From positions 1,233,001 to 1,297,000 of the forward strand of contig JAXHNP010000006.1 in the NCBI GenBank assembly GCA_034520365.1: 64,000 nucleotides of DNA, read 5' to 3'. Below are positions 52,316 to 59,729 of this stretch, piece by piece (the first letter of the stretch is position 1; each line of letters starts with the position of its first letter). This DNA is from Desulfobacterales bacterium. Lineage in GTDB: Bacteria > Desulfobacterota > Desulfobacteria > Desulfobacterales > Desulfosalsimonadaceae. The translations under genes and the position numbers were made by a program. The notes below the pieces were generated by a model, which made no database searches, was not told the DNA's origin, and saw nothing but the letters and a program-made list of their open reading frames with translations.

Positions 52316-52694
52316 TTATCCGGCGCCTTTGCCCGGGCCGAACAGACTGTCCGTCACGTATCGCAGTACCAGCATTGATCCGCACTCCGGACAGCGCAAG
52401 GCGGGTTGAATCGCCTCTTTTTGTGGCCGATCCGGCACCTCAAATCCAAAGGCCAGTTCAATCAAGGATCTGACATGGTCCCGGCCGATCCGGGGTTTGG
52501 CGCCCATAAATCCGTAATACCGGACTTTCATAAAGCCGGTGGGCAAAACGTGCTGTAAAAACCGCCGCATAAATTCCATCACCGGAAGCATCATGAAGCA
52601 TCATGGTGCGCCACCGTTTGCTTTCGGGCTTTTTATATCGGAAGAAAACGTTTTCATCTTCCAATATCAAGCAAAAAAATTGCTTATCACCCAT
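52316..52694 (-). pseudogene. IS91-family transposase remnant
   Basis: Two overlapping minus frames give pieces of an IS91-type Y2 transposase C terminus: VFFRYKKPESKRWRTM, then (other frame) EFMRRFLQHVLPTGFMKVRY and YGFMGAKPRIGRD, ending in a Cys pair, RCPECGSML. A short duplication, GAAGCATCATGAAGCATCAT, at about 52592 explains the frameshift. The catalytic tyrosine half is missing, so the element is dead. It lies against the cassette genes' direction and interrupts the array. Confidence 0.75.
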
Positions 52695-52741
52695 ATAAGT
52701 GGTAATATGCTGTCAAAATTGAAGTATATTACCCTAAGTTA

Positions 52742-52795
52742 AGCCTAAGGGCTGTTTTATTTTACAGCACTTAGGCCGTCTAATCATTGTTGGGT
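52742..52795 (+). repeat. Perfect-stem hairpin and GTTGGGT core ahead of the GlsB cassette
   Basis: GCCTAAGGGCTGT and ACAGCACTTAGGC form a stem of 12 pairs (one bulge) around TTTATTTT. No T run follows, so it is not an obvious terminator. A GTTGGGT core at 52789-52795 lies 27 bases before the next gene, so this may be the right end of the disrupted attC, or the terminal hairpin of the IS91-like element. Confidence 0.45.
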
Positions 52796-52822
52796 GAAAC
52801 AAAAAAACGAAAGGAGAACCAA

Positions 52823-53077
52823 ATGAGCATGGAGCAACTTGTAGTATTCCTACTGATTGGAGGCGTCGCCGGATGGCTCGCTGGCCTGCTTATGAAAGGT
52901 GCCGGATTCGGCATTATTGGGAACATCGTTGTTGGTGTCATCGGAGCGGTCTTGGGCGGCTGGTTATTCGGGGTTCTGGGTATTTCAGTTGGCGGGAAAT
53001 GGGTAGGTCCACTCGTGACAGCAATAGCGGGTGCTGTGGTACTTCTCTTCGCCACAGGTCTTATTCGGAAGAAATAG
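52823..53077 (+). CDS. GlsB/YeaQ/YmgE family membrane protein
   Basis: An 84-residue protein of three helices with the family's Gly-rich pattern: GGVAGWLAGLLMKGAGFG, IIGNIVVGVIGAVLGGWLF and a last helix TAIAGAVVLLFATGLI followed by RKK. Members are small inner membrane proteins linked to stress responses; their molecular role is not settled. Start ATG 52823 follows AAAGGAGAACC. Confidence 0.88.
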   Translation: MSMEQLVVFLLIGGVAGWLAGLLMKGAGFGIIGNIVVGVIGAVLGGWLFGVLGISVGGKWVGPLVTAIAGAVVLLFATGLIRKK

Positions 53078-53081
53078 AAAC

Positions 53082-53176
53082 CACCCAAGAAGCCAGATGC
53101 AGCGAACCCGGCGACAGCGCTCTGATTGACTATCGAAGGTCAAGTGGCGCCGGGTCGCTGAACTGGAACGTTGGGC
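53082..53176 (+). other. attC site 5 (GlsB cassette)
   Basis: CACCCAA and GTTGGGC cores. Arms GCCAG, CAGCGA and CCCGGCG on the left pair with CGCCGGG, TCGCTG and CTGG on the right. Length is 95 bases, the best-conserved arms in the array. Confidence 0.9.
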
Positions 53177-53205
53177 GACACAATAGCCACAAGCAGCAAT
53201 ACTAC

Positions 53206-53441
53206 ATGCCAACAGTTTTGCGTTCTGGTCCATAGCGTTTCTTTTTTATGCGAGTGATCGTGATGAACCTGTTCATATCCATGTCGAACGAGACGAAAAA
53301 GTGGCCAAATATTGGCTTGACCCTCCCCGGCTCCAAAACAGCGGCGGGTTCAATCGCCTTGAATTGATACAAATTCTTCCTATTATTAAGGAAAACCAAG
53401 CATCTTTAATGAAGGCATGGAATGAATACTTTGGCATTTAA
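53206..53441 (+). pseudogene. DUF4160 protein, inactivated by a nonsense codon and a frameshift
   Basis: Translation starts MPTVLRSGP, then meets TAG where the family has Tyr (PYRFFFY). One base is also missing from the T run right after it; the frame then continues ASDRDEPVHIHVERDEK and ends MKAWNEYFGI. DUF4160 proteins are small and usually encoded directly before a DUF2442 gene, a pair thought to be a toxin-antitoxin module. Here both lesions fall within ten codons, so the gene is dead unless read differently. Confidence 0.75.
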
Positions 53442-53739
53442 TATCGAAACACCTTATGCGGTAAATGTACTGATAACCGAAGATACCATTACGGTTGATC
53501 TCAGCGACGGGCGAACCATTTCAGCACCATTGGCATGGTTTCTCCGGCTTGAATATGCTGGTTCTGAGGAACGGGCAAACTGGAGATTAATTGGAAAAGG
53601 CCAGGGCATTCACTGGGAAGATTTAGACGAAGATATCAGCGTAGACGGCCTCCTTGCAGGAAAACCATCCGGGGAGAGCCAAGATTCTCTGAAAAGGTGG
53701 CTTGAAGAGCGAAATTCCCCCAGCCCAACCAGTCAGTGA
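53422..53739 (+). CDS. DUF2442 protein
   Basis: A 105-residue protein with the DUF2442 core: DTITVDLSDGRTISAPLAWF, RANWRLIGKGQGIHWEDLDEDISVDGLLAG, in which GIHWEDLDEDISV is diagnostic. It overlaps the 3' end of the DUF4160 gene by 20 bases. It is thought to be the antitoxin-like partner. It is intact although its partner is broken, as expected if the toxin was lost first. Confidence 0.88.
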   Translation: MNTLAFNIETPYAVNVLITEDTITVDLSDGRTISAPLAWFLRLEYAGSEERANWRLIGKGQGIHWEDLDEDISVDGLLAGKPSGESQDSLKRWLEERNSPSPTSQ

Positions 53740-53812
53740 ACCGGACGCCGGAAAGGCTTGCGGCGCTCCGCGGCAAGTTCATTGGCGGCGCCGGTTACTT
53801 CCACCGTTAGCC
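53723..53812 (+). other. attC site 6
   Basis: GCCCAAC and GTTAGCC cores. Arms AACCGGACGCCG and GGCGCCGGTT pair around a loop with its own hairpin (TTGCGGCG, CGCGGCAA). Length is 90 bases; it overlaps the end of the DUF2442 gene. Confidence 0.85.
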
Positions 53813-53825
53813 TGAAGAACGAAAA

Positions 53826-54344
53826 ATGCCAAAACCGATCGACAATTGCGAAACAAGCTTCCATGAATTGGCAGCCAATATATTGCCAGCCCATTTTTCT
53901 CGTCTTAAAGAAAATATGAAGTCGCCAATCCCAGCTTCCTGGATCCGGGAGAAAGGTGTGGGTAAGGCTACACTTTTGGAGCGCATAGGTCGGAAAAATG
54001 ATTTTTCTGGTTGCTACGTATTCATTGAGCATGGAGCGCCTTTGTATGTTGGCATTTCGAGAAACGTCATAAATCGCCTGTTTCAGCACCTTACTTCAAA
54101 TAGCCATTTTAGTGGCAGTTTGGCTTATTACATTGCCAAATGTCAGCGAGACCCTGGTGGGACAAGAGAACAGAATATGGCCGATCTTAAATTTCGTTCA
54201 TTGTTTGAGAATTCGCAAAGGCGATTAGAACAATGCTCTATTGCCGTTATTGAAATTGAAAATTCAGTAGAACTTCATTTGTTTGAAGTTTATGCATCCA
54301 TGGAGCTTGGAACCGGAGAGTTTAATACATTCCGGACACATTAA
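53826..54344 (+). CDS. GIY-YIG domain protein
   Basis: A 172-residue protein. The segment GCYVFIEHGAPLYVGISRNV (residues 62-81) is a GIY-YIG nuclease core in which Y-x-F and YVG take the place of GIY and YIG, followed by the Arg of INRLFQHL. A later conserved Glu candidate lies in SVELHLFEVYA. The N-terminal 55 residues are helical and unassigned. It may cut DNA or RNA, and in this array a defence or anti-element role is plausible. The DNA is AT-richer than its neighbours. The start is 13 bases after the attC core. Confidence 0.75.
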   Translation: MPKPIDNCETSFHELAANILPAHFSRLKENMKSPIPASWIREKGVGKATLLERIGRKNDFSGCYVFIEHGAPLYVGISRNVINRLFQHLTSNSHFSGSLAYYIAKCQRDPGGTREQNMADLKFRSLFENSQRRLEQCSIAVIEIENSVELHLFEVYASMELGTGEFNTFRTH

Positions 54345-54472
54345 GGCTAACCAGTCAGCCCAGGCGACAGCCAGGGAAGGCGGACTTTTGATAATCCGAG
54401 GGGAATTGAACAGTAAACAATTTTAATCAGATAAGTGGAAGCCCTGGCTGCCCCTGGCTTCCAGCGTTAGCT
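54345..54472 (+). other. attC site 7 (GIY-YIG cassette)
   Basis: GGCTAAC and GTTAGCT cores. Arms ACAGCCAGGG and CCCTGGCTG pair; the loop is about 60 bases (CTTTTGATAATCCGAGG...). This loop matches that of site 14 before the insertion there. Length is 128 bases. Confidence 0.85.
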
Positions 54473-54502
54473 TCATACGAGAATCGATATGAGAAACATG
54501 TT

Positions 54503-54805
54503 ATGAAACCAGGGTCTAAAGACATTAAGTTGAAAGTTTTGATCACAGGCGATGAGCTATTTGAACTGCAAAGACACAGCTATCAAATGGTCGAAGCCTT
54601 TGGATTAGATAGACGGATTGAAAATTATCAAGGAAAGCGTCCAATTGGACTATATAGCTGGGATTTTGATTGCCTTCTTGCAGTAATTGAGTGTGCTCTT
54701 GAGGACAAAAAAGAGTATCCAGACAGGGATGCACCAGAATACAAGGCACTTATGAGCCTATATCTACGACTTAAGGAAGAAAATCGGGAATTCGATAAAC
54801 GATAA
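54503..54805 (+). CDS. Unrecognised 100-residue cassette protein
   Basis: A soluble acidic protein: KLKVLITGDELFELQRHSYQ, GLYSWDFDCLLAVIECALED and a charged helical C terminus (LYLRLKEENREF). It has no Cys and no membrane segment. The layout (beta-strand, helix, helix) does not match a family I recognise. It is the only gene of its cassette. Confidence 0.65.
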   Translation: MKPGSKDIKLKVLITGDELFELQRHSYQMVEAFGLDRRIENYQGKRPIGLYSWDFDCLLAVIECALEDKKEYPDRDAPEYKALMSLYLRLKEENREFDKR

Positions 54806-54820
54806 AGGGATGTCGCTTGC

Positions 54821-54951
54821 GCGAACAACTGCATGCACCAGACCGGAAGGGGCGTGCGCCTTTACAATAGGCGGCTTCTGGTACTTCCCAGAATTCATCA
54901 ACACTTGTGTTTTCAGTATTCCCTTCTGGCTGGTAATGCAGAACGTTCGGT
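54821..54951 (+). other. attC site 8
   Basis: GCGAACA and GTTCGGT cores. Arms ACTGCAT, CCAG and CGGAAGGG pair with CCCTTC, CTGG and ATGCAG. The outer arms are nearly identical to those of site 13. Length is 131 bases. Confidence 0.88.
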
Positions 54952-54982
54952 GTGAAGAATGGGCTCAAACCTTAGAAAATAG

Positions 54983-55043
54983 ATAACCACGCCAATGCAG
55001 CGGATCGCAAAAAGCGCGCGCCCTCTGATTGGCAACGTTGGCC
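54983..55043 (+). other. attC site 9, ending a cassette without a gene
   Basis: ATAACC and GTTGGCC cores with arms GCCAATGCAG and CTCTGATTGGC. Only 92 bases separate the cores of sites 8 and 9, too short for a gene, so this is an ORF-less cassette or one worn down by deletion. Confidence 0.8.
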
Positions 55044-55058
55044 ATAGGAATATGCCCC

Positions 55059-55595
55059 ATGAAACCCGATGTCACTATCAGGAATGAAACAAGCGTCGAT
55101 GTCAGCGCAATTAGCGAAGTGACTATCGCTGCCTTCAATACGCTGGAGATCAGCAACCACACGGAGCAATTTATAATCGAGGCGCTACGCGCCGACAATG
55201 CCCTCACGGTATCGCTGGTCGCAGAGATGGATGGCCGAGTAATTGGTCACATTGCGTTCTCGCCCGTGACCATTTCCGACGGCACACCGGACTGGTACGG
55301 ACTTGGACTTGTTTCGGTCTCGCCGGAATACCAACGTCAGGGTATTGGCAAGGCCCTGATCCGCGAAGGATTGGCACAACTGAGGGAAATGCATGCTCGC
55401 GGCTGTTGTCTCGTAGGGTATCCGGAGTACTACAAGAAGTTAGGATTCGATAACGTTCCAGAACTTGTCCATGAGGGAGTCCCACCGGAAGTCTTTCTCA
55501 CAATGTCTTTCGACGGGAATATTCCCCAAGGCACTGTCACTTTCCACGAAGGATTCAAAGCGGATGGCCAACAAGAGCGTGCAGGCGACGCTTGA
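55059..55595 (+). CDS. GNAT family N-acetyltransferase
   Basis: A 178-residue GNAT enzyme. The acetyl-CoA binding motif A is GLGLVSVSPEYQRQGIGKAL, with the QRQGIG pyrophosphate loop, and motif B gives CCLVGYPEYYKKLGFDN. The segment after the fold (PPEVFLTMSFDGNIPQGTV) is typical of YhbS-like putative acetyltransferases. The acceptor is unknown. Start is ATG 55059; an earlier in-frame ATG (55029) lies inside attC site 9. GNAT genes are frequent integron cargo. Confidence 0.9.
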   Translation: MKPDVTIRNETSVDVSAISEVTIAAFNTLEISNHTEQFIIEALRADNALTVSLVAEMDGRVIGHIAFSPVTISDGTPDWYGLGLVSVSPEYQRQGIGKALIREGLAQLREMHARGCCLVGYPEYYKKLGFDNVPELVHEGVPPEVFLTMSFDGNIPQGTVTFHEGFKADGQQERAGDA

Positions 55596-55622
55596 CAGCG
55601 CGCCTGACGCTCGGCGTTGGGC
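55566..55622 (+). other. attC site 10 (GNAT cassette)
   Basis: GGCCAAC and GTTGGGC cores with arms GAGCGTGCAGGCG and CGCGCCTGACGCTC, 57 bases. It overlaps the last codons of the acetyltransferase, and its centre is shared with site 4. Confidence 0.9.
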
Positions 55623-55650
55623 CGCAGCAATTATTCGAGGTTTTTTTTCT

Positions 55651-56613
55651 TTGAAACGTGAGACGTTAGAAAAATTCCAGGTATTCATATATCTCGCCGC
55701 TATTACCTGTGGCTTGCTGGTTGGGATCGTTCTGCCAAACCAGGTTGGAGCGCTGGAGCTGGTACTCTGGCCAGTTCTGGGACTGCTGTTGTATGCAACC
55801 TTTACTCAGGTTCCTCTGGCCTACCTGCACGAGGCTTTTGCCGGTTCTCGCTTTATCGCCGCTGTCGTGATCGGTAACTTCATTCTTTTGCCGTTCGTTG
55901 TGTGGGGCCTGATGTCCGTGGCCCCAAATGAGCCTGCGGTGCGCCTCGGCATACTGCTAGTGTTGCTGGTGCCGTGTACTGACTGGTTTATCACGTTCAC
56001 CCACTTGGGTCGCGGAGATACAAAGCACGCCATCGCATTTGCTCCTGTCAGTCTGATACTGCAGATGGTTTTTCTGCCCTTCTACCTTTGGCTATTCCTG
56101 GGTTCGGATTTCGCAGCAAGTGTGGCGCAACGAGAGATGCTCGTGGCATTTCTTGGCTTAATCGTGCTTCCATTGTTGGCGGCATTCATTACAGAAAAAT
56201 GGGCGGAAGCCAGCACCAGCCGCCGACATGTTATTAACCGGATAGGTTGGTTTCCGGTGCCCTTACTTGCGGTTGTCGTTTTTTCCATCGCCGCTGCACA
56301 GGTCGGTATCGTTATGGATTCGGTAAATCTGCTAGGGCACCTGCTTCTAATTTTCGTTGCGTTTCTCGTGATTTCCGGCCTTATCTCCTGCGGCCTTGCA
56401 CTCGTGTTCAGACTGCCGGTAGTGCAGGGACGGGTTTTAGCATTCAGTTTGGGCAGCCGGAACTCATTCGTCGTCCTTCCGCTCGCACTTGCACTGCCCT
56501 CGTCGTACGAGCTGGCAGTTGTCGTGATTGTCTTTCAATCATTGGTCGAACTCTTTGGCATGGTTGCATACTTATGGTGGGTTCCGAAGAAACTATTCCC
56601 TGTGGCTGCATGA
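55651..56613 (+). CDS. Acr3-like (bile acid:sodium symporter superfamily) permease
   Basis: A 320-residue membrane protein with ten predicted helices. The TM4 region LVLLVPCTDWFITFTHLGRGD contains the conserved Cys and the PCTDW motif, and TM9 has FSLGSRNSFVVLPLALALP, both as in Acr3/ArsB-type arsenite carriers and their relatives annotated as arsenic resistance proteins. The likely role is efflux of arsenite or a similar anion, but no arsR or arsC is near. The first in-frame ATG (55465) lies inside the previous cassette, so TTG 55651, with GAGG upstream, is taken as the start. Confidence 0.8.
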   Translation: MKRETLEKFQVFIYLAAITCGLLVGIVLPNQVGALELVLWPVLGLLLYATFTQVPLAYLHEAFAGSRFIAAVVIGNFILLPFVVWGLMSVAPNEPAVRLGILLVLLVPCTDWFITFTHLGRGDTKHAIAFAPVSLILQMVFLPFYLWLFLGSDFAASVAQREMLVAFLGLIVLPLLAAFITEKWAEASTSRRHVINRIGWFPVPLLAVVVFSIAAAQVGIVMDSVNLLGHLLLIFVAFLVISGLISCGLALVFRLPVVQGRVLAFSLGSRNSFVVLPLALALPSSYELAVVVIVFQSLVELFGMVAYLWWVPKKLFPVAA

Positions 56614-56621
56614 GCCTACAG

Positions 56622-56705
56622 GCCCAACCGGCTTAACCAGACGCCGGACACTATGCGGTTTTTAGCAGGTAATTTGGGCGGCGCTGGTTAGCCGTAACGT
56701 TATGG
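56622..56705 (+). other. attC site 11 (permease cassette)
   Basis: GCCCAAC and GTTATGG cores. Arms CGGCTTAACCAGACGCCG and CGGCGCTGGTTAGCCG pair well. Length is 84 bases. Confidence 0.88.
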
Positions 56706-57008
56706 TCTTATCAGTCGTTTACCGTGGCCCGAACCAAGGCAGTTCCGACTCCAGACCGACTTATTTGTAAAAAATTTTCACTGTCGTTTGAAATGACATG
56801 GGTACCACTTTTCATCGCCGCTTATTGCAATAAGGCACGCCAGAGCAATCAATTTGCATCTCATCCCCTAAAATGATAATATGCGCAGAAATTAGGGACC
56901 ATTAGTGGGGACCAGCGCCAAAAAGGGGCTGTCTTTTCAGGCTTTACGCGCTTTGGTGACACCCATTATCAGCAGAACATAAGGTATACCAACGGATTGC
57001 AGGGGCTG

Positions 57009-58494
57009 ATGTTTGAACAAACATTCAAGAACATTGACGATGTGTTGTGGAAAGAGGCCGGATGCGCCACAGAGCTTGATTATACCGAGCAGACTTCCTG
57101 GATGCTGTTTTTAAAATACCTGGATGATCTGGAACACGAGCGGGCCATGGAAGCCGAGCTTTTGGGCAAATCCTATGAGTTTATCATAGAGGCCGGGTAC
57201 CGCTGGTCAAGCTGGGCCGCGCCCCAAACAGCGGACGGCAGTTTTGATCATGACAGCGCACTTACCGGCGATGATCTGATTCTTTTCGTAAACAACCGGC
57301 TGTTTCCCTATCTGCAAGGGTTTAAGGAGCGGGCCGCCAGCCCGGATACCATCGAATACAAAATCGGCGAGATTTTCGGCGAGATCCGAAACAAGTTCCA
57401 GAGCGGCTACAGTCTGCGCGACGCCCTGGAGCTGATCGACAGTCTGAGCTTCCGTTCGCAGCAGGAAAAGCACGAACTTTCCCACCTGTATGAGGCCAAG
57501 ATCCGGAATATGGGCAATGCCGGCCGAAACGGCGGGGAATACTATACCCCGCGGCCCCTTATCCGGGCCATGGTCCGGGTCACCCGCCCGAAGATCGGTG
57601 AGCGCATCTATGACGGGGCCGCCGGGTCCGCCGGGTTTTTGTGCGAGGCCCACGATTATCTGCGCTACGGGGCAAATGGCTACGACAACGGCCATGGCAA
57701 CGGCAGCCGCCTGTCCACCCAGGATCTGGACACCCTGCAGCACCAGACCTTTTACGCCAAGGAGAAAAAGAGTCTCCCCTATGTGATCGGCATCATGAAC
57801 ATGATCCTCCATGGCATCGAGACCCCCAACATCGTGCACACCAACAGCCTCACGGAAAACATCAGCGACATCCAGGAAAAGGACCGCTTTGACGTGATCC
57901 TGGCCAATCCGCCGTTTGGCGGCAAGGAGCGAAAGGAGGTGCAGCAGAATTTTCCCATCAACCGGCGAGACCGCCTTTTTGTTCTTGCAGCATTTTATGA
58001 AATATTTAAAGGGCGGCGGCCGGGCCGCAGTGGTGATCAAAAACACCTTCCTGTCCAACTCGGACAATGCCTCCCGGGCGCTTCGCCGGGAGCTTCTGGA
58101 GGCCTGCAACCTGCATACGGTGCTGGACTGTCCGGGCGGGACCTTTCTGGGCGCAGGGGTCAAAACCGTGGTGCTGTTTTTTGAAAAAGGAGCGCCCACG
58201 CGCAAAATCTGGTACTACCAGCTCGACCCCGGCCGCAGCCTGGGCAAGACCAACCCCTTGAATGACGAGGACTTAAAGGAGTTTGTGGAACTGCAGGCCG
58301 GTTTTTCCGATTCCGGGCAATCCTGGACCGTGGATGTGAATGACATTGATCCGGAGACGCTTGATTTGTCAGTAAAAAATCCCAACAAGGCAGAAGAACG
58401 GCCGCTGCGTGAGCCCGAAGTGATCATCAACGAGATCCAGACCCTGGATAAGGAGAGCGAGGAGATTCTGGAAGAGATTCGGGGGATGTTATGA
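57009..58494 (+). pseudogene. hsdM: Type I restriction-modification methyltransferase subunit HsdM, frameshifted
   Basis: The N-terminal part reads FKNIDDVLWKEAG, an HsdM bundle, then YYTPRPLIRAMVRV, the SAM-binding motif YDGAAGSAGFL and the catalytic motif LANPPFGG. Near 57955-57962, after QQNFPI, the frame shifts: the conserved continuation TGETAFLFLQHFMKYL is in another frame that runs to 58494. A one-base gain or two-base loss would explain it. If real, no active methylase is made, and the type I enzyme, which needs HsdM for DNA binding, would be silent. A sequencing error is possible. The frame before ATG 57009 and the 300-base gap from 56706 contain no other gene. Confidence 0.85.
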
Positions 58495-59729
58495 GGGATG
58501 AGTGGAAAACTGCAAAACTCGGAGAAATAGCTAGCATAGGAGCTGGTAACTCTGCACCCCAGAAAAAAGAATCTTTTCAGAACGGAATTTATCCGTTCGT
58601 GCGGACTTCTGATGTTGGAAAAATTCGGTTTGGGTCAATTTATGACTCCACTGATAAATTAAATGATAAAGGCGCTACCAAGCTGCGTCTGATTTCTAAA
58701 GGCTCGATTCTCGTTCCGAAGAGTGGTGCGTCTACGTTTTTAAATCATAGGGTCATTCTTGGTTGCGACTCTTATGTTTCGAGTCATCTTGCTACAATCA
58801 AAGCTAATCCGGAATATGCCCTTGATTATTATTTACTCTATTATCTTCTTACAGTAAGTTCGCAAAACCTTATTCAAGACCATAAATACCCTTCATTGAA
58901 GTTGAGCGATATTAGTAATATTTGTGTTTTGCTTCCACCTCTTAACGAACAAAAACGCATCGTCGCCATTCTCGATGAAGCTTTCGCGGGAATCGAAAAG
59001 GCGGTCGTCAACACAGAAAAGAACCTTGCCAACGCCCGCGAGCTATTTGAGAATTATTTGAATTCTGTTTTTCGCTCTCACGATTATGGATGGACTGAAC
59101 TCACTCTTGGTGAAATTGCTGAATTTAAGAATGGGTTGAATTTTACCAAAAATTCAAAAGGAGAACATGTTAAGATTGTGGGGGTAAAAAATTTTCAATC
59201 AAACTATTGGGTTCCAATGCATAAACTTGAAATTGCTCAGATTGACGGCAAGTTAAGTGAATCCTATAAGCTTCAAAAAGGTGATATTTTAACTGTTAGG
59301 TCGAATGGGAACAAAAACCTTATTGGGCGATGCATGTTGGCTGGTGATATTCCTGAGCCTACTTCACATTCTGGATTCACAATCAGAATTCGACTTATCT
59401 CATCCATTGTTGAACCTACATTCCTTGTTCATTATCTTAAGACGGATATGGTTAGGGATATGCTAATTAAATCCGGAGGCGGTGTAAACATAAGCAGTTT
59501 AAATCAGACGGTGCTGTCAAGGCTGCCAATTCAAGTGCCTGAGAAAAATAAACAAAGAGATATTGTTAATAAAATTGAAACTCTTCAGCAGGAAACATTA
59601 ACATTAGACAAAATCTATACACAAAAACTTACCGCCCTGACCGAACTCAAACAATCCCTGCTTCAAAAAGCATTTTCCGGGGAGCTGACGGCAAACCCGA
59701 ATAACAAGCGCAAAGAGGCAGCCGCATGA
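58491..59729 (+). CDS. hsdS: Type I restriction-modification specificity subunit HsdS
   Basis: A 412-residue subunit with two target-recognition domains (about residues 1-145 and 200-345), each followed by a conserved helix: LPPLNEQKRIVAILDEAF with the long ENAREL-type coiled coil in the middle, and NKQRDIVNKIETLQQE at the C terminus. Each domain recognises half of a split DNA site. Its coding DNA is much richer in A and T than hsdM and hsdR, which points to a separately acquired specificity gene. It overlaps hsdM and hsdR by 4 bases on each side. Confidence 0.93.
   Translation: MRDEWKTAKLGEIASIGAGNSAPQKKESFQNGIYPFVRTSDVGKIRFGSIYDSTDKLNDKGATKLRLISKGSILVPKSGASTFLNHRVILGCDSYVSSHLATIKANPEYALDYYLLYYLLTVSSQNLIQDHKYPSLKLSDISNICVLLPPLNEQKRIVAILDEAFAGIEKAVVNTEKNLANARELFENYLNSVFRSHDYGWTELTLGEIAEFKNGLNFTKNSKGEHVKIVGVKNFQSNYWVPMHKLEIAQIDGKLSESYKLQKGDILTVRSNGNKNLIGRCMLAGDIPEPTSHSGFTIRIRLISSIVEPTFLVHYLKTDMVRDMLIKSGGGVNISSLNQTVLSRLPIQVPEKNKQRDIVNKIETLQQETLTLDKIYTQKLTALTELKQSLLQKAFSGELTANPNNKRKEAAA

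Noticed and set aside
52742-52776. Rho-independent terminator
   Set aside because: The hairpin is strong, but no T run follows on either strand.
57207-58205. A 332-codon minus-strand frame across hsdM
   Set aside because: The plus strand encodes conserved HsdM motifs on both sides of the frameshift, so the antisense frame is chance.
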